Assembly (NCBI GenBank): GCA_951802425.1
Contig: OX637803.1
Coordinates: 2,604,001 to 2,668,000 of the forward strand
Origin: Clavaria fumosa
Lineage: Eukaryota > Basidiomycota > Agaricomycetes > Agaricales > Clavariaceae
Direction of reading: 5' to 3'
DNA: 64,000 bases
Shown: piece by piece, positions 36,401-46,802 of the stretch
How the letters are laid out: the number at the start of each line of letters is the position of its first letter
Numbering within the stretch: position 1 is the first letter of the stretch
The notes under the pieces: model-generated
What the model was told of the DNA's origin: nothing
What the model saw: only the letters and a program-made list of their open reading frames with translations
Database searches by the model: none
Program-made: the position numbers and the translations under genes

Positions 36401-38953
36401 TATCAGAAAATTTGACGTGTGACGATCCTGCAAGGTCCTGACCGCGGCGTTACACCCGAACCCTCGCACGATCAAGAAACGGAGTCGAAGGCAGGCGAGA
36501 CGAAGAGGGGACAAGTCGGCTCTCCAGAGCAAGGCGTCGGCGTCGAGAAACTGGGCTCTTACGAGGGGCAATCCGGATCCTCTAAGGCCTTGTTTGGGCC
36601 TCCAATCTCTAAGGCAGAGAAATCATCGCCTCCGCTCCCTTTGGATCCGACCATTTCCACTGGTACTGCCTCGTCGCTGGGTAGTGGTGACCAGGACGAG
36701 ATCGATGACAAAGCGAGTGCTGAGGCGGCTAGCTTGGGTCCCGGTCATCAAAGTACGGCGCCCTCCGTTAACAGCGTGGATGTGGGTCGTCAACAGGGTG
36801 AAGCGCAGTCACCAAAGAAGAAGGTCAAGTTATCAACGGCGCAGCGCAGGGAAGCGGCTTTAGCAGCACAAGCGAAGGAACAAGCAGCACGGATAGGGGC
36901 AACACAAGCAAGGAAAACGTCATCTCAACCAGTCAAGTCAGTGTGGACCAACGCGGGTGGAAAGAAATATGCCAATGCAGAGAATGGGAAAGGCACGGAG
37001 CGTGATACGAAAGGAGACCGTACTGAGCTCAGCACCGCTGCGCAACGTAACGATGCGTTCTCCAATCCCACTCCTCCCGTCTCCCAACCGGGTTCCTCGA
37101 ATGTCGAGAAGGAAGTCTCAGTCTTGACTCCCTCCCATATCAAGGATGCGACATCGCCTCCGTCGAATACCGTAGTTTTGAATGAGGCTGGACATAACGG
37201 TAATTCGTCTGCTTCGAGCAGACCTCCAACGGAAACTATACCCTTTTCCTCCTTTTCCATGAATCTCGGTGGAACAGAGAACAGCAACTGGCAAAACGCG
37301 GACCGAGAGGGAGAGCAAAGGGTAGATGAAACTACTCTACAGAACGAATCCCCTCTTGGTGGAACAGAGAACAACACCTGGCAAAACGCGGACCGAGAGG
37401 GAGAGCAAAGGGAAGATGAAACTACTCTACAGAACGAATCCCCTCTCGGTGGAACAGAGAACAACACCTGGCAAAACGCGGACCGAAAGGGAAAGCAGAG
37501 GGAAGATGAGACCACTCTACAGAACGAACCCTCTGTCGATCCAATACCTTCTAACTTACACACGGTTAATTCGCCTCCGCCTCCTCCCAACGCGAAATCG
37601 GAAGAGACAGCAGTCACTTCGCCTACATCCCTTCCCGACATAACGGGGAAGTCGACGGAGACGGTTCAGCGGGAACAGGGTGGTGGTGCGGAGTCGGTGG
37701 CTCCTCAGCATCCTGGGACATGTGAGTGACTTGTACATTTTATGATACTCAGGGCTCATTCGAGTCATAATATAATAGCTCCTGGAGTTCAGAGCGTCAG
37801 TTCGAGTGATACGCTCCAGCGGCACGGCGAACAGTCGGGTTCTTCTCCAATTGAACAAGGTATGTCCAATTTTTATCCCTCGTTAGACACTTAGCTGACT
37901 TTCAGTGTCCAGCGTCACATAATCGTGCATTTCAATTCTCGCAACAGAACCTCTCATCTACGCCTACGCGTGATGGTCGTTACCTAAGAAGCACGCCCAA
38001 TACACCCTCTGAACTGGTCAGCCCTTTCGACTCACCTTGACACATTGTAATCGACACTTTACCTACAGAACCGATTTACACCCCTACCTCATACCACGTC
38101 ACGGCGTCGTGCGTCAGATGTTCCGACGGGAATGTTGATCGATCTAGGCACGCCCCTGATGCATTTCCATCAAAACATCCCCTTTCCGTCGCTGCCATTT
38201 GCTTCGCAAACCAGCGGTAGTGCAAATGACCCCAACGGCTTGCTCCAAGGTTAGTCAACGACTATTCGTTCCGAATTTACGTCTTTTTCAACCCGAATTG
38301 CAGCCGCCGGCAGTGAGAACGTCTCGCACCCTGTGTTCAACACTGATGAATCCTTTGAGACGGAGGTTTCGCCGTTCAACGGACCCACTTCCTTGCCTCT
38401 TCATAGTGCCCGTCCGGGTTCTACAGGCCAGGAAGATGAAGGAGAAGTCGGCGCACAGTCAGGCCTGTCAGACTTCGTACCCGTGCAGACGTTCAGACAT
38501 TTAAGGGAAGGCGCCTTCGATCCTCAGTTCCAAGAGTCAACACCCAGTGTTCCCCACGTACCGTCAGTCCAGCCGGACCGACCCACGTCACAGCCTGCAA
38601 GGTCGCAACTTGCTTTGTCCATCGTTCTTCAATGGATGCCCAGCTCTGCTCGTACGACTCACGCGGGATCGGCCTCGCCACACCACCGCCAAGACTCCGA
38701 TGGTGACTTCGAATTAGTGCCTCGCCCACAGACCGACGGCGAGGCGACGGGAGGAGTATCGGGCAACCTTGAGGAAAACTGGGAGAATATCGATGAATCA
38801 AACACGTCAGCGTTGTCTCCCAGCTACGAGGAGCTGCGAGGTCGAAATCAACAACTTGAGCAAAGGAACTCGGAATTGAAGGCCGAGATTACACGCCTGA
38901 AAGAACAATTGGCACGTTTGCAAGTTTCCTCGTCAGACAGCACCCAAACTTGA
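33414..38953 (+). CDS. large disordered protein with Ala-rich helix and C-terminal coiled coil
   Basis: Nine exons join exactly in phase (33414-33539, 33607-34322, 34374-34843, 34903-36375, 36435-37721, 37779-37859, 37913-38016, 38069-38249, 38304-38953), giving 1695 residues. The N-terminal 45 residues are polar. Most of the protein is Ser/Thr/Pro/Glu/Asp-rich and disordered. Residues encoded by about 35440-35820 form an uninterrupted Ala/Arg/Lys/Glu tract (blocks such as RRAAEKAAKAAKAARAAQAA) predicted to be a long single helix or coiled coil. The C terminus has a heptad-like segment, LRGRNQQLEQRNSELKAEIT, with RLKEQLARLQ. Two internal repeat systems are listed separately. No known domain. 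A scaffold or structural role is only a guess. The long antisense open frames here are shadows of the Ala/Gln codon bias. Confidence 0.8.
34609..34989 (+). repeat. copy 1 of duplicated exon-intron-exon block
   Basis: Starts CTGCGCGATGAAGC and includes the 59-bp intron 34844-34902. Nearly identical to 36135-36521 (offset 1526-1532, one 6-bp indel). Encodes DEAPEPETSAGSS...GDGDPDR. Confidence 0.95.
36135..36521 (+). repeat. copy 2 of duplicated exon-intron-exon block
   Basis: Includes the 59-bp intron 36376-36434, which has the same length and almost the same sequence as the intron in copy 1 and the same phase. Flanking coding sequence is homologous to the flanks of copy 1 but much more diverged. 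Confidence 0.95.
37268..37537 (+). repeat. three tandem 90-bp (30-residue) coding repeats
   Basis: Units begin GGTGGAACAGAGAACA at 37268, 37358 and 37448. Each encodes GGTENNTWQNADREGEQRED followed by ETTLQNESPL with a few substitutions. The third unit is the most diverged. Confidence 0.95.
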
Positions 38954-39339
38954 CTCAATGTTTCCTCACCCCGGCTTGTGTATTGTGAGTGCAATTAACT
39001 TGTAGACCTGCCCAAGTGCTCATCATACGTACAGTACATCGTGCTAGACGAGACTTTCCTTTTTGTAGTTAGTGTATTATCGAATGTTTGTACCCTCCTG
39101 TAGCCGACTCCCCGTCCCTCGCCTTGTACTCTAAATACCCGAATACGTCTTGTCTTGTTCATCAATAGACTCTGTTCTGACTTTTGACGTGGTGCGATTA
39201 CATTGATACTGGCGTCCACTCACCATTGCAGCAAGTTCGGCGTCTTGGCATTTTGACCCCTGTTCACATTTTCCTCTCTGCACGATAGTTCCAGACGTTC
39301 TGACGCCACCCCATCCCGCAATGGAGATATCCAGAGCCA
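38954..39339. other. intergenic region, convergent 3' flanks
   Basis: No gene seen between the disordered-protein gene and the HIT gene. Confidence 0.5.
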
Positions 39340-40084
39340 TCAGCAAGGAGACACCCGGACGCGGCCGTTGTCCTTCAGCGTCGCGATCACTTGGTCGACG
39401 TCAGCGAACGCGCTGAACCCCTTGTGCCGCCCGCCCCACATCGGTGGTGCGACGATATATTTGAGGCGGCGGACGAACGACTTGAACGGGAGCCCGAGAA
39501 CGTGAAGGTGCAGGTGATTCACGGAGTTGAACGGAGAGATGTGAAAGCCGAGCCTTACACGACAAACGCGTCAGGAGCACAAAACGGGAAAAGTCTAGGT
39601 GGCCAATGATTCACCGACGGGATGTGGAGGAGACATTGAAATTATCCAGGACTTGATGTCCGATGGCCTTCAGGGCCTGCACTGAGGTGACACAGTTGGC
39701 ACAACCCGCGTTCGAGATACAGAGGAAGAGGACTTCTCGCACCCATTTCTATGTCCGACCCTCGCAGGTCTCTGACGTTGCCTTGGTGAGGTTCCCAATA
39801 TTGTCAGTCATTTGCAAATACGCATTCCAGCTTTGAGAGCCTACGGATGTGTTCCTTCGGGACAACAAGCACATGGTACACTGCTGAAGGGCTCACGTCG
39901 TGGAAAGCGATGAACGACCTGTCCTGTGGGACTTCCACGTCAGAGTCAGGGCCCCTTTTGCAATGGTCAACTGACCTACCTCCCAGACAACGCGAAAGCC
40001 TCGTTCCACCGACACATTACAAAATACACATTGCTCTGGGTTTGCTAGAAGAGTCGTCCTGCAAAGTAGTTGAGTCAAGAACAT
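39340..40084 (-). CDS. HIT-family nucleotide hydrolase/transferase
   Basis: Five exons (40084-39980, 39923-39845, 39769-39743, 39681-39615, 39553-39340) give 163 residues with exact phase closure. The N terminus has CVFCNVSVERGF with a CxxC half-site and VVWEDRSFIAFHDVSPSA, then YHVLVVPKEHI, as in HIT proteins. The active-site triad is NHLHLHVLGLPF, with the HxHxH motif and catalytic middle His. The C terminus is a family-specific extension (YIVAPPMWGGRHKGFSAF). HIT proteins cleave nucleoside phosphoramidates or dinucleoside polyphosphates; the exact substrate is not predictable. The single CxxC near the start resembles Hint/aprataxin-type members. The tRNA-Glu gene lies 58 bp upstream of the ATG on the same strand. 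Confidence 0.88.
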
Positions 40085-40142
40085 TTGGCGAGGATGAGGA
40101 TGATGTTAGAGAGAGGAGATATAAAAATGATCAATAAAAGAT

Positions 40143-40224
40143 TCCGGTACGGGGAATCGAACCCCGAGCTACCGTGGAGCTTCCGTATGAAAGACGGTGA
40201 TGTTAGCCGTTACACCATACCGGA
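40143..40224 (-). tRNA. tRNA-Glu (anticodon TTC) with a short intron
   Basis: The acceptor stem TCCGGTA/TACCGGA pairs perfectly. The D arm GTGTAACGGCTAACAT and the T arm CGGGG-TTCGATT-CCCCG match fungal tRNA-Glu. The anticodon stem ACCGT pairs perfectly with ACGGT only if about 11 nt (TACGGAAGCTC) after position 37 are removed as an intron. Without the intron the variable region would be too long. The anticodon reads TTC in loop CTTTCA. Confidence 0.9.
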
Positions 40225-40526
40225 TTCCTGGGAATGTTTTATTTGAATGCTATACACCGCACTAGCTGATGAACTAATGATAGCTATGCATTCATAAATA
40301 ATAAGTTGTTCATAATTTATAATTTACAGTAACTGCCATATCGCAATGTAGATGAAACACGTTTAGGTATCGTTTCTATAGAGCGACGAGCAGTGTCCGA
40401 CAAAGATAAATGAATGGATTCTTTAAAGAACGGTGAACACTGAAACAGTGGGAATGGGGCAATGGAGCCCATCAACTAGCTCGCTTCTTCTGCAATGCTT
40501 CCCTTCATGAAGCACAGATACTAACT
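40225..40526. other. intergenic region between tRNA and aquaporin 3' end
   Basis: AT-rich, with AATTTATAATTTAC-like words at about 40314-40327. No gene. Confidence 0.5.
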
Positions 40527-41750
40527 CTAGGCGCGGTTGTCATAGCTGGCATCTTTGTGTATCATGGGTGGCGGCGTTCCCCCAACAGCAGGAGACTTTT
40601 CTGGGTCGCAGGAGTCTTGGCCCGGGTTGAATCGGTAATAGTTGGCACTACGAATAGTCAGAAAACCCGTTGAGGGATGGCCAAACGACGACGAGAAGAA
40701 AGAAAAAAAGGGGGGAGGATCGCAACACTTAGATACGAGGCGGAGCCGCAGGAGAGCATGCAGCAGGGACAAGGTACGAACGGCGGAGATTAAAAACACT
40801 CACCGTTTCAGAAGCAAGTAAAACGCGGTCCCGAGCATTGCGCCGAGATATGGGCCAAGCCAGTACTGTAACGAACAAGGAAGAGGTCGTGAGGTTGAGC
40901 CAGAAGACGGAACGACATAACGTACCACCCAGTGCTGAGAAAGCCCAGCGAATTTAGTGACAACAGCGGGACCGAATGCACGCGCGGTATTCATGGCAGC
41001 ACCGGTGAAGAAGGCACCGAACCTAAGTCAAGATCCTCTCAGCACACACCGCCAACAGGGGCGGAGAATAATCGGCAAATACATACAAATGGCCGGCGAA
41101 AAGGACAAGACCGATCCCAATCTTTTTGTACAATCGTGTCAGGAGGGGTCGGTATCCGCAAAAACAAAACGCTGCAACTTACGGGAGCAAAAGGCGTTGC
41201 AGGGTGCTTCTCAGCCGCGAGAAAGAGTACAGTGATCGTCAGCGCGGCTGTCAGGAACATCTCAATGAAGACTCCTTGAGCGTTGTTGATGCCATTGCTG
41301 GGAGCCGTACTGAAAGAGGAAAAAATCGGTCAGCAGGCGCAACAAAAGGCAACCTCAAGTGAATACTGACTTGCAAGCAAGTTCACCGGGTGAGAGTGCC
41401 AAGACGAGACCGCTGGCGGCGATGGCCCCCAGGAGCTGCGCAATCGTGTACAGCACGAAGCGCACGGGGCCGATGGCCCCGATAAACAAGAGAGCGAGAG
41501 AGATGTTTGGATTGAAGACGGCGCCCGTAATTCGGTAGAAGATGAAGACTGTGACAAGGAGTGAAAGGCTCATGCAGGTTGAGACATAGAGCACAAAAAG
41601 GACAGCGGAGGTGCCCGTATCGGTAGAGGAAGCTGTTTCGGCTGCTGCCGCTTGGATGCCACCAAGGCCGAGGAGGAAGAAAAGAGTGGTGCCCACAAAC
41701 TCAAGGAGGGCAGCGTAGAGATCTTCGGAGAAATTGTCGAAAAGACCCAT
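40527..41750 (-). CDS. aquaporin (MIP family) with altered NPA boxes
   Basis: Six-helix membrane channel. Exon 1 (41750-41371) starts MGLFDNFSEDLYAALLEFVG and holds helices 1-3, with the first half-helix box reading TGAVFNPNISLAL. Intron 41310-41370 joins CK-side codons to TAPSNGINNAQGVFIEMFLT. Later exons give FAPIGIGLVLFAGHLFGAFF, then the second box GAAMNTARAFGPAVV, WLGPYLGAMLGTAFYLLLK and a polar C-terminal tail ending DASYDNRA. The conserved Arg after the second box (TAR) is present. NPN and NTA replace the textbook NPA/NPA pair. No long N-terminal extension, so it looks like an orthodox-type water channel and not a large facultative glyceroporin. About six exons join in phase. Confidence 0.88.
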
Positions 41751-42464
41751 GATGACGACGAAACGTTGGAATGAGAGTTGGCCTGGGTGCTACAGGAGCT
41801 TTCTTTATATCTTCTCATGTGTGAACGGGATGCTGAAATTTTATGTCTTGGGAATTTTTGCAGATATGAAACGCAGCGAAGAAAAGATGTCCAGTGAATC
41901 AAGGGGACGCGCCACTGGAGGAACGGGTCTAGCGAAATGAATATGCCTTAATTTTTTCAATTGTAAGATCGAAAGCCTTCGAGAAGTAATTAGAAAACCC
42001 ATCAGCAAGGAAGTTCGATATAGCGCAAGCTTTCCTCCTCCACAAGTCAAGCCAGCTAGCCACAGAGTGCGCAGTGCGCGACCTCTCCCACCCAAGGGAA
42101 GCATATATGCCAAGCCGCCAGAGTGTTTCGCGCCTCGCACGAGTCGCAGGGGTCGGGCCAACTATCGTCGGTCGCAGAATTAATTCAAGTCAATGCAGGG
42201 TCGTGTTAGAAACCAAATGAGTCTCTGTTGTCTCGGCACTAGCCGCAAGGAGTATCTGAAACGCGTTTTCCGAACCGTTGGGGACGAGCGAATTCGACCC
42301 GTCGTTGACTTCAGCCGGCGGGGAAGAGTGTCGGGCTTCGCCGCGCGGAGCTTCCAGGCACAATGGCAGGACAACGCGGCTGTTATTGCACCGCAAATCC
42401 ACCCTTCTACTCCTCGCTCTGTCTGCCTAGCAACCACTACTTACCGCGGGCCTTTTTTCACGTC
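41751..42464. other. divergent promoter region of aquaporin and ICT1-like genes
   Basis: No separate gene supported. An open frame in phase with the ICT1-like gene extends upstream to 42363. A TTTATAT word at 41801-41807 (minus reading ATATAAA) lies about 50 bp upstream of the aquaporin ATG and is a plausible TATA box. Confidence 0.5.
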
Positions 42465-43262
42465 ATGTCCAAAACATGGTGCAGCGTACTCGGTTCCACA
42501 CGTTCTCTTGGCTTTCGATTTCGGACTTCGGGTTCTCATGGTCAGACACTCCCTGTTCCGCCTCAGCTCGAGAAACTCGAAGACAGCCCAACGGGGTCAG
42601 AGGAGGCGCGTTCATGGCTGGCACGGTTTCAGACAGTTGTCATCCCTAAGTCTGTCGTCACGCTCTCCTTCTCTCGCAGTTCAGGCCCAGGAGGACAGGT
42701 GCATTCAGATCATATTTCACCTCATCGTTTCAGCTTGAATAATGGAATGGCAGAACGTGAATAAAGTCAATACGAAAGCGACGGTCCGTTGTCCCCTTAG
42801 AGCATATTGGATACCGCCTTGGGCTCGGGGTACACTAAAGGATTCTGTTAGATCTCCTTGTTCTGCCGTGTCGATCGCATGACATGCCCACAGATTGTGA
42901 TATTTCGTTTTTCACCCATACTCTCTACATAGCATTACTATGCTCCATCAACTCAAACCCTCGTCGTTACGTCTACGCTCACGCGCTCCCAGGCTCAAAA
43001 CGTGGAGGACTGCCTCCAAAAGGTACGTGCACCCCCGATTACTCGTGTTGCATGTCATCCCTTCTTCCCCACGTCGACCGTCCCGTCGCAGCTAAAGAAC
43101 CTGGTGTTGTCGGCCTCTTCTGCACAAATCACACGTGAACCGACAGAAGAGCAAAAGAACCGCGTCAAGTCCCTCCAAGTGGTAAATAACGCCAGACGAT
43201 TGAAAGAGAAAAGCAAGCGGAGCGCAATCAAGAGGGGCCGCTCACAAAAGGACTGGGATTGA
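42465..43262 (+). CDS. mitochondrial peptidyl-tRNA hydrolase, ICT1/class I release-factor type
   Basis: Ribosome-rescue hydrolase with a GGQ domain and no codon-recognition domain. Exons 42465-42698, 42754-42846, 42933-43022 and 43092-43262 give 195 residues, in phase. The start at 42465 (MSKTWCSVLGSTRSLGFRFR) gives a basic, Ser-rich mitochondrial presequence; an upstream in-frame ATG at 42363 is possible. The catalytic block reads VVTLSFSRSSGPGGQ, then intron, then NVNKVNTKATVRC. It is followed by YWIPPWARGTLKDS, TSTLTRSQAQNVEDCLQK and a basic C-terminal tail (RRLKEKSKRSAIKRGRSQ) as in ICT1/MRPL58 and YaeJ, where the tail contacts the ribosome. The GGQ codons end exactly at an intron border. 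Confidence 0.88.
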
Positions 43263-43896
43263 CACAGTATAATGCACCCGTTGCCACAACGCTATTCAAT
43301 GCGGTACCCCCTTTGTCCCTAATTCAGACTCCTAGCCACGAGCTGGGGATCCTGTTGCTGGAGCAAGCGAATTGCGCTGTCATACACGTACGTACACCGG
43401 AGCGAAGTCCCACTCAGTCGGCTCACCCTTGCCGAGCGCAACCCTCTATTTCTCCGTTGCGATTCCTGGACATTTGGTGTACCACGAGACTGCTGGTAAA
43501 AAAAAGGGTGTACATGTGCCCTCCCGCCCATAGACTTTGACCTCCACGCGTCTCCTTTGAGGCGTCCTTAGCACTCTTTGTCGAGCCGAGATGTCGGATC
43601 AGCCTGCACTTACTAGGTAGCGGAGTGTTGATATTTATTTGGCCATGCGGTACGATAGGTGGTTCGAAAGTGTTAAGCGCTGCCATCAAGAATGGGCTTC
43701 CGATTGTGGGTCAGACTGAAAACGAGGCCGTTGAGGGTTGTAAGAAGATAAACAGATAAAGCCTTGTGATCTGCGATAAGTTTGACAGTTGACTAAAGAG
43801 ACGATCTGCCATGCATGGCAGCGTCTTGGCTTGTCATTGTTCAGCAGCGGCGAATGTATAAATGCTTTGGGGAGAGGGGGAGGGGGAGAACGAGCA
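43263..43896. other. promoter region of terpene synthase A
   Basis: No gene supported. Contains the TATA box listed separately. Confidence 0.5.
43857..43863 (+). promoter_or_regulatory. TATA box of terpene synthase A
   Basis: TATAAAT 40 bp upstream of the ATG. The three paralogues have matching elements at comparable distance. Confidence 0.6.
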
Positions 43897-45332
43897 ATGG
43901 CGGCAATCCATCACACTGCTTCGTCCCGCCCAAGCGCTCTGAACGAATCCTCGCAGCCACCAGCGAACTTCATCCTCCCGGACCTCGTCTCCGGTTGCCC
44001 GTATCCCCTCCACGTGAACAGGCACCACGACATCACCGCCGAACTTTCCGAGCAATGGCTCCTTGACGGCGCAGAGCACAGCGAGAAGAGAGCCAAAAAA
44101 TTCGTGGGTATCAAGGGCACCAAGCTCGCCTCTGTGTGCTACCCGGATGCCGACGCCGATGCCATGCGTGTCTGCGCAGATTTCATAAACTGGTTGTTCA
44201 GCATGGATGACTGGTCAGACGAGTTTGACCTGGAGACGGAAATTAGCATGAGGGCATGTGTCATGGCGGCCATGAGAGACCCCCATAACTATAAAACAGA
44301 CAAGGCCGCTGCAAGGCTCGCGCAATCGTACATGACATTTTTCCACGGCTATCGAGGTGGGACTGACGCAGCACAATTCCACATCATAGGTTCTGCGCTC
44401 GGATGATCGACAGGGCAGGTCCACGCTGTTATGCCCGGTTCTTGCGCGTGATGGATGACTATTATGCCGCTTGCGAGAAGCAGACCGAGGATCGAGAAAA
44501 AGGGATTACCCCCAACCTCGACACGTTTATTAGGATACGGGCAGACACTGGCGGTTGTAGACCCAGCTTCGTACTCCATGAATTCGCAGCAGATCTCGAC
44601 CTGCCCCTGGAGGTCACTGAGCATCCCGTCTTCTTGGCTCTGGAGCAGGCAGCTAACGCCCTGGTCACTTCGTCAAATGTCAGGCTCGAGTTCCTTTGCA
44701 CCACATATTGAATCAGACCACGCTGACATTTCATATCGCAGGATATCTTCTCCTACTGTGTTGAACAGAGCCGCAATGATACCCACAATATGGTCGCCGT
44801 CGTAATGGAACACCTTGGTTACAGCCTTCAGGAAGCCGTGGACTTTGTAGGGGTTATTTGCGAGCAATGCATTGATCGCTTCGAAACTACACGTCGGCAG
44901 CTTCCTTCGTGGGACCAGCAGGTGGACGATGGTGTTCAAAAGTACGTGATGGGACTGCAGAATTGGATTGTTGGTAGTTTGCATTGGAGCTTCGAGTCCG
45001 AGCGCTACTTTGGGAAGAATGGACCCGAGATCAAGAAGACGAGGATCGTCAACCTGACGCCCAAACGACCGCATTGCATCCGAGTCATGAGCTTCTCGGC
45101 GAAGGAAGGTGAAGACAACGGGGGTTGCAGTGCAGCGTCCGGGACTTCCGTATCACAGAAGCAGCTGGCAACATCGGAACGGCTTGAGATATCTTCGCTT
45201 GGTCGGTGGATCCAGATTATACGTCCCAGACACCGCATCATTCCTCCGCTGGCTTTGTCTGGTTTCCTACGCAAATGTTCCCATTTCCTACGTAACGCCG
45301 TCTATGCAATTTTTTACTACAGAGCCATGTAA
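43897..45332 (+). CDS. sesquiterpene synthase A
   Basis: Class I terpene cyclase acting on farnesyl diphosphate, cytosolic. Exons 43897-44327, 44390-44678 and 44742-45332 give 436 residues. The N-terminal hallmark is FILPDLVSGCPYPLHVN. The Asp-rich metal motif lies in MDDWSDEFD; the NSE motif is NDIFSYCVE (assembled over intron 44679-44741), followed by QSRNDTHNMVAVVM. The C-terminal SLHWSFESERYFGKNG carries the Arg-Tyr pair typical of basidiomycete synthases. The C-terminal tail is about 45 residues longer than in the paralogues and has no similarity to theirs, so the last part may be 3' flank read through. Opposite in strand to the other three copies. Confidence 0.92.
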
Positions 45333-45498
45333 AACTCAGCACCATATCGGAAGGAATTATGTATACTGTACCTATAGCTGAATGACCATCCAGACTGTGT
45401 CCCAATGATACGCGATATCTGGCGTTCGTGTTTTCGTCAAGGTAGTGGCGACGGTACAAGCCTGAGTATACCAACTGCTTTCAAACCCATACACACAC

Positions 45499-46038
45499 AT
45501 GCCACCCCCAGCCCAGCCCCTCAATGTCACCACCACGCCAGCCAAGGGCGACACCGACGTCACGCTTGAGAGGACACCAACGCTGGGCAAGAAACCAAAG
45601 GCCAGCTTGGACCACGCGTCGAGTCCACACGAATTGACCGCCTTCGTGGGTTCGCGTTTCCCCACCGCGCCTTCTTCGTCGTCGTTGGGGCGCCGGTTGA
45701 CCACCAGCCATGACTGATTGGAAACTGCCGTCTTGCTATCGCGCAGGTCGAGAATCTGCTTGAGCAGCTCGAAAAGAAATTCGACGACATGTCGGAGGAG
45801 ATCTTGGATCGGAGTACGTCTAACTAACTAACTTCTCAACTCCCCTCGAACTTTACCTTTTGACTTTGCGGCTTGCGCATCTTAACGCCCACATCTAGTG
45901 AACCAAATGTCTGCCCGCGTAGATGCGATTGAGGTGTCCCTCCAAGATATCATCAACGGCGCCGAGGGGCCTCCTGCAATGTCAACTTCCGTGACACAAT
46001 CGCCGGCGCCCGGTATTTGGAGAAGCGGGAGCGGTTGA
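45499..46038 (+). CDS. heat-shock-factor-binding protein 1-like coiled-coil protein
   Basis: Exons 45499-45645, 45747-45813 and 45899-46038 give 117 residues, exact phase. A polar N-terminal 45 residues is followed by ELTAFVENLLEQLEKKFDDM and SEEILDRMNQMSARVDAIEV, then SLQDIIN. This is the trimeric coiled-coil signature of HSBP1, which in animals dampens HSF1 activity and in several lineages helps WASH-complex assembly. The C-terminal tail is short and disordered. It is a housekeeping-type gene lying between terpene synthases A and B. Confidence 0.88.
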
Positions 46039-46802
46039 AAGTTGATGCATTGATGACTCTCCATCGGTCTCATCCATGCTCCGCTGGCCAAAGTATCGCG
46101 GTACCATGCGACTAATGTCATTCACAGAACTACTCCCTACTAATTTTTTTGCTACGGCCAATCTTAGGCTATACCTCGTTAATGCCGTATCCCAGAGGTG
46201 ATGGCGTGTAACGGTACGGAGTCAAAGGACGTTTTTGGATTTCGCGGTCCTCTGCTCTTGAATGCTCCGAGCTCATGAGGATTCCTAAGCAAGGATGTGA
46301 ATCCTATCCATATTTCTACGTTGTGTACGATTGTCAAGACCCCAGAGAAACCTGATAAGGCGAGGGACGACCTTCAGCAACGCATGGTTTTGTCACCCTG
46401 GGCATTTGAAAGCTCTGGCTTTTTGTACTAGTGATAGATAGGGGTAGCTCGCAAGCCTTTCCTTGCCGTGCCGTCTCCATGCTAGCGTTGGAGCACGCCA
46501 GGGTCTACGAAACTAACTGAGCGGCAAAATAGCCGAGCCGAACTGTGCGAGCAGCCGCCACAGTTTGCCCGACCGCAACTGCGCTCACCGGCCAGCGCTC
46601 AACCCACACACAGGAAAGGTTTCTTAAAGGGGCATCATCAATTTCATCTCTTGTATCAATTTCCGTACAAACTAATAATTTGAAAGAACTATTCCATCAG
46701 AAGTACAGTGTGTTAAGAAGTCGAAGTGTGGAAAGTGAACCAATGCGCAGAGCGCTGAAACTCCTAAGCCCAAGAAATACTACACAGTACTGTACATGCT
46801 TT
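46039..46802. other. intergenic region between HSBP1-like gene and terpene synthase B
   Basis: No gene seen. An open frame at 46545-47060 (+) runs antisense into synthase B and is a shadow. Confidence 0.5.

Noticed and set aside
35357..36571. 404-codon minus-strand frame and several plus/minus frames over the disordered gene
   Set aside because: Caused by the Ala/Glu/Arg-rich codons of the sense gene, whose nine exons join exactly in phase.
39743..39780. Apparent frameshift in the HIT gene
   Set aside because: Resolved by an intron from GTGCGAG (39742) to the CAG before TGCAGGCC; all five exons then close to 163 residues.
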